This document shows, in pieces, positions 10,683 through 19,246 of a DNA stretch of 64,000 bases. Position numbers and translations under genes: made by a program. The stretch is from the NCBI GenBank assembly GCA_913055155.1, contig CAJXJR010000002.1, positions 250,501-314,500 on the forward strand, given 5' to 3'. The notes beneath the pieces were generated by a model that searched no databases, was not told the origin of the DNA, and saw nothing but the letters and a program-made list of their open reading frames with translations. Source of the DNA: an uncultured Erythrobacter sp. GTDB lineage: Bacteria; Pseudomonadota; Alphaproteobacteria; Sphingomonadales; Sphingomonadaceae. Position 1 is the first letter of the stretch; every line of letters begins with the position of its first letter.

Positions 10683-11788
10683 TGCCTGCAAGACCTATCC
10701 TTTTGGTGTCGCCGGGACCCGTCGACGGCTATCCACCAGTTCAGTATCAGGCACAAATCCTCGCAGATGCGGGTCATAGAGTTACGCTGGTTACAACGCC
10801 GCTGAAACCCGGACAGACAGAGACAGCGTTTGCGCATCCCGGTGTAACGGTGTGCTGCATTTCGACAAGAGGGCCCCGGCCAATTCGGATGTTGCGCTTT
10901 GCACTAGCCTTATGGCGCGCACGCCGAAGCCTACCGCGCGATGCCATTGAAATCGCCTACGATCCGATCGGGATTCTCTACAGTGATCTGACCCCTCGGC
11001 AGCCTCGCCGAAGGGTGGCGCATCTGCATGAACTGCTGCAGGATATGGACCAGTTCCGCGAAGCCCGGCTGAAACGCAGAATACACCACTTCGATGCCGT
11101 GGTTGTTCCAGACGCCGGGCGCGCAGTTCTGACACAACGAGCACTTGGCATGGCCGAAGTCCCGCTGGTGGTGGAAAACTATCCGCTAAGGGCTACTGCA
11201 GCTCTAGTCGCACCGAGTGGCAGAAAGCAGCGCTTTGAAGTCATCTACTGCGGTTCGCTTGGCTTGCATCAAAGGCTCGACGCGATCATCCGGAGCATCC
11301 CTCAATGGCCCGTGCATGCCGACCTCGTGCTTATCGGGAACGACACCACGCCGATTTGCCAGCAACTTAAAGTGCTGACTACGGACATGGAGCTTACAAA
11401 GCGAGTGCACTTCCTCGGCTGGATGGATAGACCGACGGCCGAATTGCGTCTGGCACATGCGGATCTCGGCATTGCACTACTTGCTTCGGAATTGGAACAA
11501 TGGCGTACGGCACTGGGAGCCTCAAATAAGCGTTATCAGTTCATGAAGGCGAGGCTCCCTCAGATCGGTGACACCAACCCGGGCGTTCCTGAACTGCTTG
11601 AGGGTATTGGTGCCTGTGTCGACGCCGCCACCCACGACCCGTCAGAGATCGCCGCGTTGGTCAACGCCTACGCTACCGACCCTGCCCGCTGCGCAGACGA
11701 GGGCGCGCGCGCCTTCGCCCGACACCAGGAGACCTACAACTACGAACAAGTATTCGGGCGACTGCAGGATAGGATCGCAGTCTGGTAG
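10682..11788 (+). CDS. Glycosyltransferase family 4-type (GT-B)
   Basis: 368 residues. The N-terminal domain begins with PILLVSPGPVDGYPPVQYQAQILADAGHRVTLVTT, a typical GT4 acceptor domain. The C-terminal donor domain includes FEVIYCGSLGLHQRLDAIIRSI, DLVLIGNDTTPI, RVHFLGWMDRPTAELRLAHADLGIALL and the EX7E-like region around LEQWRTALGASNKRYQFMKARLPQIG. The E-rich motif is not canonical, so the enzyme may be a divergent GT4. Tandem with two further GT4-type genes. Confidence 0.75.
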   Translation: MPARPILLVSPGPVDGYPPVQYQAQILADAGHRVTLVTTPLKPGQTETAFAHPGVTVCCISTRGPRPIRMLRFALALWRARRSLPRDAIEIAYDPIGILYSDLTPRQPRRRVAHLHELLQDMDQFREARLKRRIHHFDAVVVPDAGRAVLTQRALGMAEVPLVVENYPLRATAALVAPSGRKQRFEVIYCGSLGLHQRLDAIIRSIPQWPVHADLVLIGNDTTPICQQLKVLTTDMELTKRVHFLGWMDRPTAELRLAHADLGIALLASELEQWRTALGASNKRYQFMKARLPQIGDTNPGVPELLEGIGACVDAATHDPSEIAALVNAYATDPARCADEGARAFARHQETYNYEQVFGRLQDRIAVW

Positions 11789-11794
11789 ATTCTC

Positions 11795-12880
11795 ATGAAG
11801 ACACAAACACTGATGATCGTCGACCCAGGTTTGCGGCTTTGGGGGTCAGAGCGGGCACTGTCGGCAACGCTGCAAACCCTGACCGAGGCTTGGGACCGCG
11901 TAGTCTTAGTTACACCGCCCGGTGCGGAACTTGCTGATGAAGTGTGTGCACACCCGGATCGTTATGGCCCAGTTCGGGTCATGCATGCGCCCATCGGCTT
12001 GTTACACAAGCGCGGCCGCGTCGCACAGCTAAAGGCAGCGGCAGTGTTGGGGCTCTTGGCACTTTGGCTGAGACCCGCCCGGATCTACCTAAACCAGGCT
12101 GGTCTAGCGCGACTTTTGGCACCGGTGAGCCGAGTACTTTCCACAGCGCTAGCAATTCATGTGCGGCTTCTCGAAGACGTCCCTCGCGTCACGACCCTGC
12201 GGGGCACCCCAAGCGCACCATTAGACCTGATCCATATTTCCGATGCTATGGCGACGGCAGCGGGTCCGGCGACGCTGCCTGCAGGTACAACCTGGCACAA
12301 GGCCTACGACCCCTACGCGTTGGCGGAGCAGCCTAAACCATTACCGCAAAAGGCGCCCTTTGTTTTCGTGGGTCGCCTCTCGCACGGCAAGGGGCCGCAC
12401 TTGCTGATCGAGGCGCTAGGACAGCCTGTGTTGGCCGACGCCCGAGCAGATCTTTATGGCACGGGTATCGAGGGCGACTCCTATGCGGACAAGCTTGCCA
12501 GAAAGGCAGAACCCCTTGAAGGACGCGTGCGGATGATGGGCTTTTGCCAGGACGTGATGCAGCGCCTGCCAGCATACCGGTTCCTTGTATCGACCTCGCA
12601 CTACGAGCCCTTGGGCCGCGTAGTGATGGAGGGCTGGGAAGCGGGCCTTGTGCCAATTGTCTACGCTGGCAGTGGCGGCGCTGCCGAAATGGTGCGCAAG
12701 TCAGGCGCGGGGCTCAACTTTGACAACTGGACCGGAGAGGCTCTGGCAGGGGCCCTTGTCACTGCACAGCAAATGACGGACGAAGCGCATCACGCCATGG
12801 TCTCCGCTGGACGCGCCTGGATGGCTCAGAACCTTGGGTTGGAAAACTATAAGCGTGCTCTCTCGGGTATTCTCTTCTGA
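11795..12880 (+). CDS. Glycosyltransferase family 4 (GT1 domain)
   Basis: 361 residues. TLMIVDPGLRLWGSERALSATLQTL starts the acceptor domain with the usual G-x-E/A motif. The donor domain is clear: PFVFVGRLSHGKGPHLLIEAL (GRLxxxKG), DLYGTGIEGDSYADKL, RVRMMGFCQDVMQRLPAYRFLVSTSHYEPLGRVVMEGWEAGLVPIV, with E...E spaced as in the EX7E nucleotide-sugar site. Retaining cytoplasmic enzyme; donor unknown. Six bases separate it from the previous gene. Confidence 0.82.
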   Translation: MKTQTLMIVDPGLRLWGSERALSATLQTLTEAWDRVVLVTPPGAELADEVCAHPDRYGPVRVMHAPIGLLHKRGRVAQLKAAAVLGLLALWLRPARIYLNQAGLARLLAPVSRVLSTALAIHVRLLEDVPRVTTLRGTPSAPLDLIHISDAMATAAGPATLPAGTTWHKAYDPYALAEQPKPLPQKAPFVFVGRLSHGKGPHLLIEALGQPVLADARADLYGTGIEGDSYADKLARKAEPLEGRVRMMGFCQDVMQRLPAYRFLVSTSHYEPLGRVVMEGWEAGLVPIVYAGSGGAAEMVRKSGAGLNFDNWTGEALAGALVTAQQMTDEAHHAMVSAGRAWMAQNLGLENYKRALSGILF

Positions 12881-13033
12881 TTGTCCCTAACGGAGTGCCA
12901 ACCATGACTCGACAGACGACCGACTGCGCGTAATCAGCAAGTCACGTGCTGGCAGCCCTACCTTCTTTCTTGGTCGACATCCTGTCGCTGGGCGCGGGGC
13001 GTCATGACTAACACACTCTCGGTTAGGGATGTT

Positions 13034-13398
13034 TTACCGGCTGCGACATCGTGCCCGCGCTTATTGAGAAAAAGCGCGCCGACCAGGGCGAATTCGGCAC
13101 ATTTGATGTGATGTACTTAGTAAGCGATGATCTGCCCAAGGCAGACCTAGTCATGGTGCGCGACTGCTTCATTCACCTGCCGCATGCCGTGGTCAAAAAG
13201 GCCATCGAAAACGTAAAACGATCAGGTTCGCGTTACCTCCTGACCACCACCTCCCCCGGGAGAGTTGACAATATCGACATCGAGCTCGGGGGCTTCCGCC
13301 CAGTGGACCTGCAGGCTACACCTTACGATCTGCCTCCGCCGCTCGAAGTAATCCTGAAGACCGAAGGGGCAACCAACGGTAAGTCAATTGGAATTTAG
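13034..13398 (+). pseudogene. Truncated SAM-dependent methyltransferase remnant
   Basis: The frame reads FTGCDIVPALIEKKRADQG, DLPKADLVMVRDCFIHLPHAVVKKAIENVKRSGSRYLLTTTSPGR, then VDLQATPYDLPPPLEVI. These match the C-terminal half of class I methyltransferases with the YTGVDIVPALIE / DLxLxRDxLVHL pattern. The N-terminal part with the GxGxG SAM site is absent: an in-frame TAG lies just before 13034. A GTG at 13051 could start a 115-residue product lacking motif I. The 150 bases upstream hold no gene. I infer a decayed gene, perhaps broken by the rearrangement that joined the two glycosyltransferase blocks. Confidence 0.72.
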
Positions 13399-13420
13399 GA
13401 CCTCACGGCGCTCTAACTCC

Positions 13421-14605
13421 ATGCCCAAGCCTACCAAGGTACTTTTTCTCGCGCCCGGCTGTTTCGACAAAGGCGGCATCAGCCGATATTGCCGCTATCA
13501 AATAGATGCCTTGCGCGAGATTATGGGCACAGAAAACGTGCGCGTACTTTCGCTTCTGGGACCGGATCCCGAAGGGTTCGAAACACCGTATTTGGTCACC
13601 TGGCACGGACCTGCCCCCAATTCCACCAAGGCTGCCCGTGCAGGTTTTGTGTTGCAGGCGCTACGACAAACCTTGTTGTGGCAGCCGGATGTGATCCATT
13701 GCGCGCATGTAAATTTCACGCCTCTAGCTTCAAAGCTCAAGGTACTGAGTGGCGCGACGACGGTACTGAACGTCTACGGGCTAGAGCTCTGGAGCGGCCT
13801 AAACAATGCTCGCCGCGCCAATATGGCGCGGATGGACCACATTATTGCAGACTGCCACGCCACCGCCGATCACGTCATTGCAGAGGCTATGCACCCCGAC
13901 CCGCCTGATGTGATCTGGGACTGCGTCGACTTGGACAGGTTTTGCCCCGGACCAGTCGAGCCGCATTTGGCGGAGCGTTACGGGTTGCCCAACCTGGATC
14001 AAAAACGCGTGACGATGACATTAGGCAGATTATCCAAAGAGGCGCGCCACAAAGGGTATGATCGCCTGCTGGAAATATGGGATGCTGTATCTGTCCGCGT
14101 GCCCAACGCGCATCTAGTGATTTGCGGACGCGGCAACGATGTTGAAAGGTTGAAGGACAAGACCCGCGACCTATGCCTGATGGACAAGGTCACCTTCACT
14201 GGCCCCATTGTCGAGGAAGACTTGGCTGCGATTTATCGCGCTGCCCACGTCTTTGCCTTGGTTAGCGATAAGGGACCGGGCCGCGGCGAAGGAATTCCTC
14301 TGACGCCGTTGGAGGCAATGGCATCGGGCGTACCGGTTCTAGTTGGAGACGAGGACGGCTCTCGGGAGGCTATAGACGGCAGCCGCAATGGCCTCGTGGT
14401 TTCGCCCCGCAACCTCGACGCGATGACCGAGGCGTTGGTGATGCTTCTATTGGAAACCGGACAGTCACGCGACACTCGCGTGTCCGAGGCCCGCGCCGTC
14501 GCTGAGGAGCGTTTCGGCTTTGCAGCCTTCCGCGAAAAGCACAGGGAATTCTATGCCGCCATCGGTACTCCAGCTGCACTAGCTTCGAGAACACGACCGA
14601 ACTGA
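13421..14605 (+). CDS. Glycosyltransferase family 4 (GT1 domain)
   Basis: 394 residues from the ATG at 13421; an ATG in the same frame at 13388 would add a non-conserved tail overlapping the methyltransferase remnant. KVLFLAPGCFDKGGISRYCRYQIDALRE is a textbook GT4 acceptor start (GGI). The donor domain shows MTLGRLSKEARHKGYDRLLEIW (GRLxxxxxKG), HLVICGRGNDVERLKD, DKVTFTGPIVEEDLAAIYRAAHVFAL and GRGEGIPLTPLEAMASGVPVLVGDEDGSREAI, giving a complete EX7E motif. Retaining transferase of the repeat unit. Confidence 0.85.
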   Translation: MPKPTKVLFLAPGCFDKGGISRYCRYQIDALREIMGTENVRVLSLLGPDPEGFETPYLVTWHGPAPNSTKAARAGFVLQALRQTLLWQPDVIHCAHVNFTPLASKLKVLSGATTVLNVYGLELWSGLNNARRANMARMDHIIADCHATADHVIAEAMHPDPPDVIWDCVDLDRFCPGPVEPHLAERYGLPNLDQKRVTMTLGRLSKEARHKGYDRLLEIWDAVSVRVPNAHLVICGRGNDVERLKDKTRDLCLMDKVTFTGPIVEEDLAAIYRAAHVFALVSDKGPGRGEGIPLTPLEAMASGVPVLVGDEDGSREAIDGSRNGLVVSPRNLDAMTEALVMLLLETGQSRDTRVSEARAVAEERFGFAAFREKHREFYAAIGTPAALASRTRPN

Positions 14606-14693
14606 TGTCACCTGCATCAACGGTTTTCCGCCTGCGCTCTGCAGATCATTGCGGTCGCGTGAACCAGCGGCTGCGTGAGGTAAGCGTATTGCC

Positions 14694-15851
14694 ATGAAAC
14701 GCATCGTGATCTTTGCGCCCAACTACCTGCCAGCCACGCGATATGGAGGGCCGGTCCGCTCGGCACATGGGCTGGCACGCGGGCTGGTGGCCCGCGGATG
14801 CCACGTGGACGTGTTGACCACCGATGTAGACGGACCAGGGCGCCTGGATGTACCTCTGGACAAGCCCACTAAAATCGAAGGCGTGCAGGTGCACTACTGC
14901 CCGATCGCTGCACCACGAAGAATTTATTATAGCCCCGCATTGGCGCAACGCGCGGCCGGGTTGTTGCCTCTCTCCGATGCCGTGCACGTCAACGGCATGT
15001 TTCTATGGCCGGGCCCTTACTTGGCGCGGGCCGCGCGCAGACTGGGTAAGCCCTTGGTGATCTCACCTCGAGGTATGCTGATGCCTGAAATGGTGGACGG
15101 TAAGTCGCGGCTAGCCAAAAGGACTTGGATCGCGGTACTGGAGCGCGCGAATTTAGCAGCTGCAACGGCCATTCACGTTACCTCCGAAAGTGAAGCGGAG
15201 GGTCTTCGCACCATGGGACTTGATCTGGCCCCGATCGCGGTGGTTGGCAATGGAGTGGACCTACCTGATCGCTTGCCCTCCGCGACCGAAATTGCCGCGG
15301 TCTGGGGTGACGTGCCTCCAGGGCGCCGGGTGGCCTTTCTAGCACGGTTGGATTGGACCAAGGGTGTAGACATGGCAATTGAGGCCGTACGCGCTCATCC
15401 GCAGGCGGTGATTAAGCTTGCTGGGCATGATCAGATCGGACTGCAGGCAGAGTTGGCACCGCGCTTGATCCGCAACGATGGGCGTGCAGCAGGCTCATTC
15501 TTGGGGCCACTCAACGGCATGGATAAATGGGCCTTTCTGGCTGGCGCCGACGTACTTTTGGTGCCTTCGGTGCGGGAAAGCTTTGGTATGTCAGTAGTGG
15601 AGGCCTTGGCCATGGGCACCCCGGTTATTGCCACTGAAGGCGTGGGTGCGGCGATGCTGTTACGTCAGCTGGACTCGAGGCTGGTGGTGCCGCGCGAACA
15701 GGGCGCACTCGACTTTGCGCTGAGTGCGCTTCTGTCCGAAGATTGCCGCCGCGCCTCAATTGGTCGAGCCGCTCGCGCCATGGCTGCGCGTGAGCTCCGC
15801 TGGACCGGTATTGCTAGAAAGATTCTCCAAATATACGGTGGCAAAGTCTGA
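14694..15851 (+). CDS. Glycosyltransferase family 4 (GT1 domain)
   Basis: 385 residues. KRIVIFAPNYLPATRYGGPVRSAHGLARGL is a GT4 start like those of WcaL/WbdD-type mannosyl- or fucosyltransferases; MFLWPGPYLARAARRLGKPLVISPRGML follows. Donor domain: VAFLARLDWTKGVDMAIEAV, VIKLAGHDQIG, GSFLGPLNGMDKWAFLAGADVLLVPSVRESFGMSVVEALAMGTPVIATEGVGA with the ExFGxxxxE motif. It starts 88 bases after the preceding gene and runs into the flippase gene 14 bases later. Confidence 0.85.
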   Translation: MKRIVIFAPNYLPATRYGGPVRSAHGLARGLVARGCHVDVLTTDVDGPGRLDVPLDKPTKIEGVQVHYCPIAAPRRIYYSPALAQRAAGLLPLSDAVHVNGMFLWPGPYLARAARRLGKPLVISPRGMLMPEMVDGKSRLAKRTWIAVLERANLAAATAIHVTSESEAEGLRTMGLDLAPIAVVGNGVDLPDRLPSATEIAAVWGDVPPGRRVAFLARLDWTKGVDMAIEAVRAHPQAVIKLAGHDQIGLQAELAPRLIRNDGRAAGSFLGPLNGMDKWAFLAGADVLLVPSVRESFGMSVVEALAMGTPVIATEGVGAAMLLRQLDSRLVVPREQGALDFALSALLSEDCRRASIGRAARAMAARELRWTGIARKILQIYGGKV

Positions 15852-15865
15852 GGATTACTGGTCTC

Positions 15866-17119
15866 GTGAGGTGCTTTGGCCAGATAGGGCAGTCCCCCTT
15901 CCTGAGTGGGATCACTTCTCTGATCAGCGGCAATGCCGTCGCCACTGCAGTGCCGATCCTGGCAGCGCCCCTTCTCGGGCGTCTTTATACGCCAACAGAC
16001 TACGGAGCGCTGGCGCAATACATGGCACCAGCTGCGGTACTTAGCGTGCTGGCCTGCCTTCAGCTCCAGCACGCGATTATTGCGGAGCGCACTGACCGCG
16101 CTGCTGGAGCAACGGCGTGGCTTGGCTCAATGGCGGGGCTCGTGCTGACCGTTGTCACCGCGCTGGGTGTAGCGGCGTTGTGGAGGCCAGTGCTTGCAGG
16201 ATCTGCCCCAGGCGCTTGGTTCGCGCTGCTACCGCTTAGCGTTGCAGGCGCAGCGTTGGTAATTACAGGACAGTTCCTTGCTAATCGACACCGAATGTAT
16301 CGCCAGATTGCAGTGATAACGGCGTCAAACGTACTGTCCACAGCGGTATTGTCGATTACATTGGGTTTTGCTGGCTGGGGCGCGGACGGGCTGCTGTCAG
16401 CCTATTTCCTAGGCCAGGCGATTATGATCGGTCTCTATGCCCGCGTGCTTTGGCGGCTGCGCGGAACGCTGGGCTGGCCGGGTGTGGGACGACTGCGGGT
16501 TCTGCTCCGACGTCACTGGAAATTCCCGGTCTTTACCCTGCCCAGTGAATTCTCAGGCCAAGTAAACATGCAGGCACCAGTCTTCGCGTTGGCCGCGCTT
16601 GGGGCGGACGGCACGCTTGGAGCCTTCACAAGAGCCCGCCAGCTGGTGTCTATGCCGGTCACAGTGGTAGGCCAATCGGTGGCGCAAGTGTTCCGGCAAG
16701 AGGCAGCCGAACTCTACCGCGAAACCGGCAGCTGCCGGGGGCTGATGCGGCGTACCGCGACTTGGCTGTTCGCTGCGGGAATTGGGCCGTGCTTGCTGTT
16801 CATGGCCTTTGCGCCGTGGCTGTTCGAAGTCTACCTCGGGCCCGACTGGCGCGAGGCCGGAGAGGTCGCGCGCATCTTAGCGCCGATGTTGCTATTGCGG
16901 ATGGTCGTATCGCCGCTGACGACGGTCTTCTATTTCACAGGGCACCAGGCACTCGACTTCAAGCTGATGCTGGGCTCTGCAGCGCTAATGGCGCTGGCGA
17001 TTGGCATAGGCTGGATGATGGGTGGCACGGCCATAGCCGTGGTCTGGGCGTTTGCCTTTGGCTATTCTGTTATCTATCTGACTTATCTTATTTCAACCTT
17101 CGCCAAAGCTGGTCCATGA
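15866..17119 (+). CDS. wzx: Polysaccharide flippase, Wzx/MATE-type
   Basis: 417 residues with about twelve membrane helices (SLISGNAVATAVPILAAPLLGRLYTP, GLVLTVVTALGVAALW, WLFAAGIGPCLLFMAFAPWLFEVYLG, ALMALAIGIGWMMGGTAIAVVWAFAFG). LLGRLYTPTDYGALAQYMAP is the usual N-terminal signature of PST/oligosaccharide flippases (LxRLxxPxDFGxxA). It would move the undecaprenyl-linked repeat unit across the inner membrane. GTG start at 15866; the 3' end overlaps the next gene (ATGA). Confidence 0.82.
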   Translation: MRCFGQIGQSPFLSGITSLISGNAVATAVPILAAPLLGRLYTPTDYGALAQYMAPAAVLSVLACLQLQHAIIAERTDRAAGATAWLGSMAGLVLTVVTALGVAALWRPVLAGSAPGAWFALLPLSVAGAALVITGQFLANRHRMYRQIAVITASNVLSTAVLSITLGFAGWGADGLLSAYFLGQAIMIGLYARVLWRLRGTLGWPGVGRLRVLLRRHWKFPVFTLPSEFSGQVNMQAPVFALAALGADGTLGAFTRARQLVSMPVTVVGQSVAQVFRQEAAELYRETGSCRGLMRRTATWLFAAGIGPCLLFMAFAPWLFEVYLGPDWREAGEVARILAPMLLLRMVVSPLTTVFYFTGHQALDFKLMLGSAALMALAIGIGWMMGGTAIAVVWAFAFGYSVIYLTYLISTFAKAGP

Positions 17120-17766
17120 GCTTCCGTTCCCAGATCTTTCGCCGCCTATACCGCGCGCCTGAAATCGTAGCCGAGGCGATATTGTCCCAGCACCCCTCGA
17201 TGCGCTTCCTCTCCGAAACGCGGGGGACGCAGACGCCGATCACGTTCCGCGAATGGTTTCGGCAGGAGGTGCGGGGGATCAATCGCGGACCATACTGGCC
17301 GGTGCATCCTTCAAGCCTCGTCGTCGGGTGGCGCAATGTGCTGGCGGGTATTGAGACCAGTCCTGGCGCCATGCCCGGATGCTACATCCAGGCGCTGGGG
17401 CCGGTTATCTTGGGTGACTACACTCAGGTAGCGCCTAACGTCTCAATTATTAGTGCCAACCATAAGCTGGAAGATCTTCGTGAACACGAAATCGGTCGCG
17501 TTGAGATCGGGGAATATTGCTGGTTGGGCGTGGGGTCTGTCATCCTACCCAACGTGACGCTGGGCTCATTTACAATTGTAGCGGCTAATGCAGTCGTTAC
17601 CAAACCTTTCCCCGATGGGTATTGCGTGCTGGCGGGTATGCCGGCGCGCGTAGTGAAGCACCTTGACCCGACCCGCTGTCCTAAGCATCGCAGCCGCCAC
17701 GAATACCATGGCTTCGTTCCCAAGGCGCACTTCGAAACATTCAGGGCAAGGGAACTTCTGGTGTGA
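17116..17766 (+). CDS. Hexapeptide-repeat acetyltransferase
   Basis: 216 residues from ATG 17116, which overlaps the flippase stop. The C-terminal half is a LbH domain: GCYIQALGPVILGDYTQVAPNVSIISANHKLEDL (acceptor His loop), VEIGEYCWLGVGSVILPNVTLGSFTIVAANAVVTKPFPDGYCVLAGMPARVVKHLD. This is close to the maltose/galactoside O-acetyltransferase group, often used to O-acetylate surface sugars. The N-terminal ~90 residues are alpha-helical and not of a known domain. Confidence 0.8.
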   Translation: MSFRSQIFRRLYRAPEIVAEAILSQHPSMRFLSETRGTQTPITFREWFRQEVRGINRGPYWPVHPSSLVVGWRNVLAGIETSPGAMPGCYIQALGPVILGDYTQVAPNVSIISANHKLEDLREHEIGRVEIGEYCWLGVGSVILPNVTLGSFTIVAANAVVTKPFPDGYCVLAGMPARVVKHLDPTRCPKHRSRHEYHGFVPKAHFETFRARELLV

Positions 17767-17770
17767 TCCA

Positions 17771-18418
17771 ATGATCGTCGTTGTCGACTACGGTGCCGGG
17801 AACATCCGATCCGTCATGAACATGCTTAAAGCTCTGGGAGCAAAGGCGCGCATCGCGAAAGATGGAACGGAGCTAGGAGACGCCACGAGGCTGATCCTGC
17901 CTGGCGTGGGCCATTTCGACCATGGCATGTCGCAGCTTGAGGCTCGCGGCTTCCTAGAACCGCTGCATACCCGCGTGCTGAATGACCGGTTGCCCATCTT
18001 GGGGATTTGTTTGGGAGCTCAGCTGATAGCACGCAGAAGCGAAGAAGGTGAGCGGCCGGGCCTAGGTTGGGTGGCCGCCGACGTGGTCGCATTCGATTCC
18101 AGCCGACTTGGGCCTGAACTGCGGGTACCGCATATGGGGTGGGCGGAGACATGGGCACATGCTCCGGCAGTGACGCAAGGCAAGCTGCCAGATGTGCTGG
18201 CCGACACGCTTGGGCTAGAAGCGCGTTTCTATTACGTGCATAGCTTCCACCTGCTTTGCGATGATCCCGACACGGCGGTCATGCGCGCCCATCACGGTTA
18301 TGAATTCGCCGCTGCCGTGGCCTTGGACAACATAATGGGCTTTCAGTTTCACCCTGAGAAAAGCCACGTGCACGGTAAGACCATTCTTAAGGCTTTCCTC
18401 GACTGGGAGCCCGCATGA
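17771..18418 (+). CDS. hisH2: HisH-like glutamine amidotransferase for sugar amidination (HisH2)
   Basis: 215-residue class I glutaminase: VVDYGAGNIRSVMNMLKALG start, oxyanion strand LPGVGHFDHGM, nucleophile in LGICLGAQL (~83), and His/Glu of the triad in MGFQFHPEKSH. The triad is complete. It lies with a HisF-like and a WbpG-like gene and no other his gene, which is the wbpG-hisH2-hisF2 arrangement of P. aeruginosa O5. There, ammonia made by HisH is channelled through HisF to WbpG, which converts a sugar N-acetyl to an acetamidino group. ATG at 17771 is 4 bases after the previous gene. Confidence 0.85.
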   Translation: MIVVVDYGAGNIRSVMNMLKALGAKARIAKDGTELGDATRLILPGVGHFDHGMSQLEARGFLEPLHTRVLNDRLPILGICLGAQLIARRSEEGERPGLGWVAADVVAFDSSRLGPELRVPHMGWAETWAHAPAVTQGKLPDVLADTLGLEARFYYVHSFHLLCDDPDTAVMRAHHGYEFAAAVALDNIMGFQFHPEKSHVHGKTILKAFLDWEPA

Positions 18419-19236
18419 CGCAGCAACACCTTGTCCCGACCCCAGGCCGCCCGGCACAGGGCCGGCGCGTGCGGGTAATCCCGACGCTGCTGATTGACCG
18501 CCAAGGTCGGCTGGTGAAGACGGTGAAATTCGGGAAACGGGCCTATATTGGAGATCCTATCAACGCGGTTCGGATATTCAACACCAAGCAGGTAGACGAA
18601 CTTATCTTGATAGATATCGACGCCAGCGCTGACGGCCGCGAACCGCCCTATTCGCGTATAGCCGAGATCGCCTCCGAAGCCTTCATGCCGGTAGCCTATG
18701 GTGGTGGGCTGATTTTCGAAGACCAAATTGCCCGCACCATCGATTGCGGCGTTGAAAAGGTGATCCTGTCTGGCGCGCTGGCCCAAGGCAGCGAATTGAT
18801 CGGCACAGCCGCGCAGCGATGGGGCAGTCAGGCAGTCACCGTCTGCCTGCCAGTGGGACGCAACTGGCGCGGGCGCCAACAGGTGCGTCTCAAGCGAGGA
18901 CGGAAGGCGCTGAAAGACGATCTGAACACCGTAGTGACTCGCGTAACAGAGGCGGGCGCGGGAGAGATCATCGTCTACGCCATCGACCGGGATGGCACTT
19001 GGGACGGTTATGACATCGATTTGTGCGCCCGAGTAGCAACGGCCACGACATTGCCCGTAGTGGCTTGTGGGGGCGCGGGGCAGTTGGCACATTTTCGTGA
19101 GGCTGTAGAAGAGGCAGGCTGTGCGGCCGTGGCTGCGGGCAGCCTGTTCGTCTATCAGGCGAGGGGCAAAGGTGTGCTGATTAGCTATCCCGCGCAAGAT
19201 CGCCTGCACTCCGAATTCTTCGCGCATCTTCCGTAA
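18415..19236 (+). CDS. hisF2: HisF-like ammonia-channel/synthase subunit (HisF2)
   Basis: 273-residue (beta-alpha)8 barrel: VIPTLLIDRQGRLVKTVKFG, DELILIDIDASADGREPPY, FMPVAYGGGLIFEDQIARTIDCGVEKVILSGA, EIIVYAIDRDGTWDGYDIDL, LPVVACGGAGQLAHF. The first strand reads IPTLLI where true HisF has IPCLDV, so the catalytic Asp (Asp11 of Thermotoga HisF) is missing, while the Asp of AIDRDGT is kept. This fits the O-antigen HisF2 group, which does not make imidazole. Overlaps hisH2 by ATGA. Confidence 0.85.
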   Translation: MTQQHLVPTPGRPAQGRRVRVIPTLLIDRQGRLVKTVKFGKRAYIGDPINAVRIFNTKQVDELILIDIDASADGREPPYSRIAEIASEAFMPVAYGGGLIFEDQIARTIDCGVEKVILSGALAQGSELIGTAAQRWGSQAVTVCLPVGRNWRGRQQVRLKRGRKALKDDLNTVVTRVTEAGAGEIIVYAIDRDGTWDGYDIDLCARVATATTLPVVACGGAGQLAHFREAVEEAGCAAVAAGSLFVYQARGKGVLISYPAQDRLHSEFFAHLP

Positions 19237-19246
19237 AGGAACCGAG

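Noticed and set aside
17771-19236. Histidine biosynthesis genes hisH and hisF
   Set aside because: Context is entirely polysaccharide genes, no other his genes, and the HisF-like protein lacks the first catalytic Asp; O-antigen amidination paralogues fit better.
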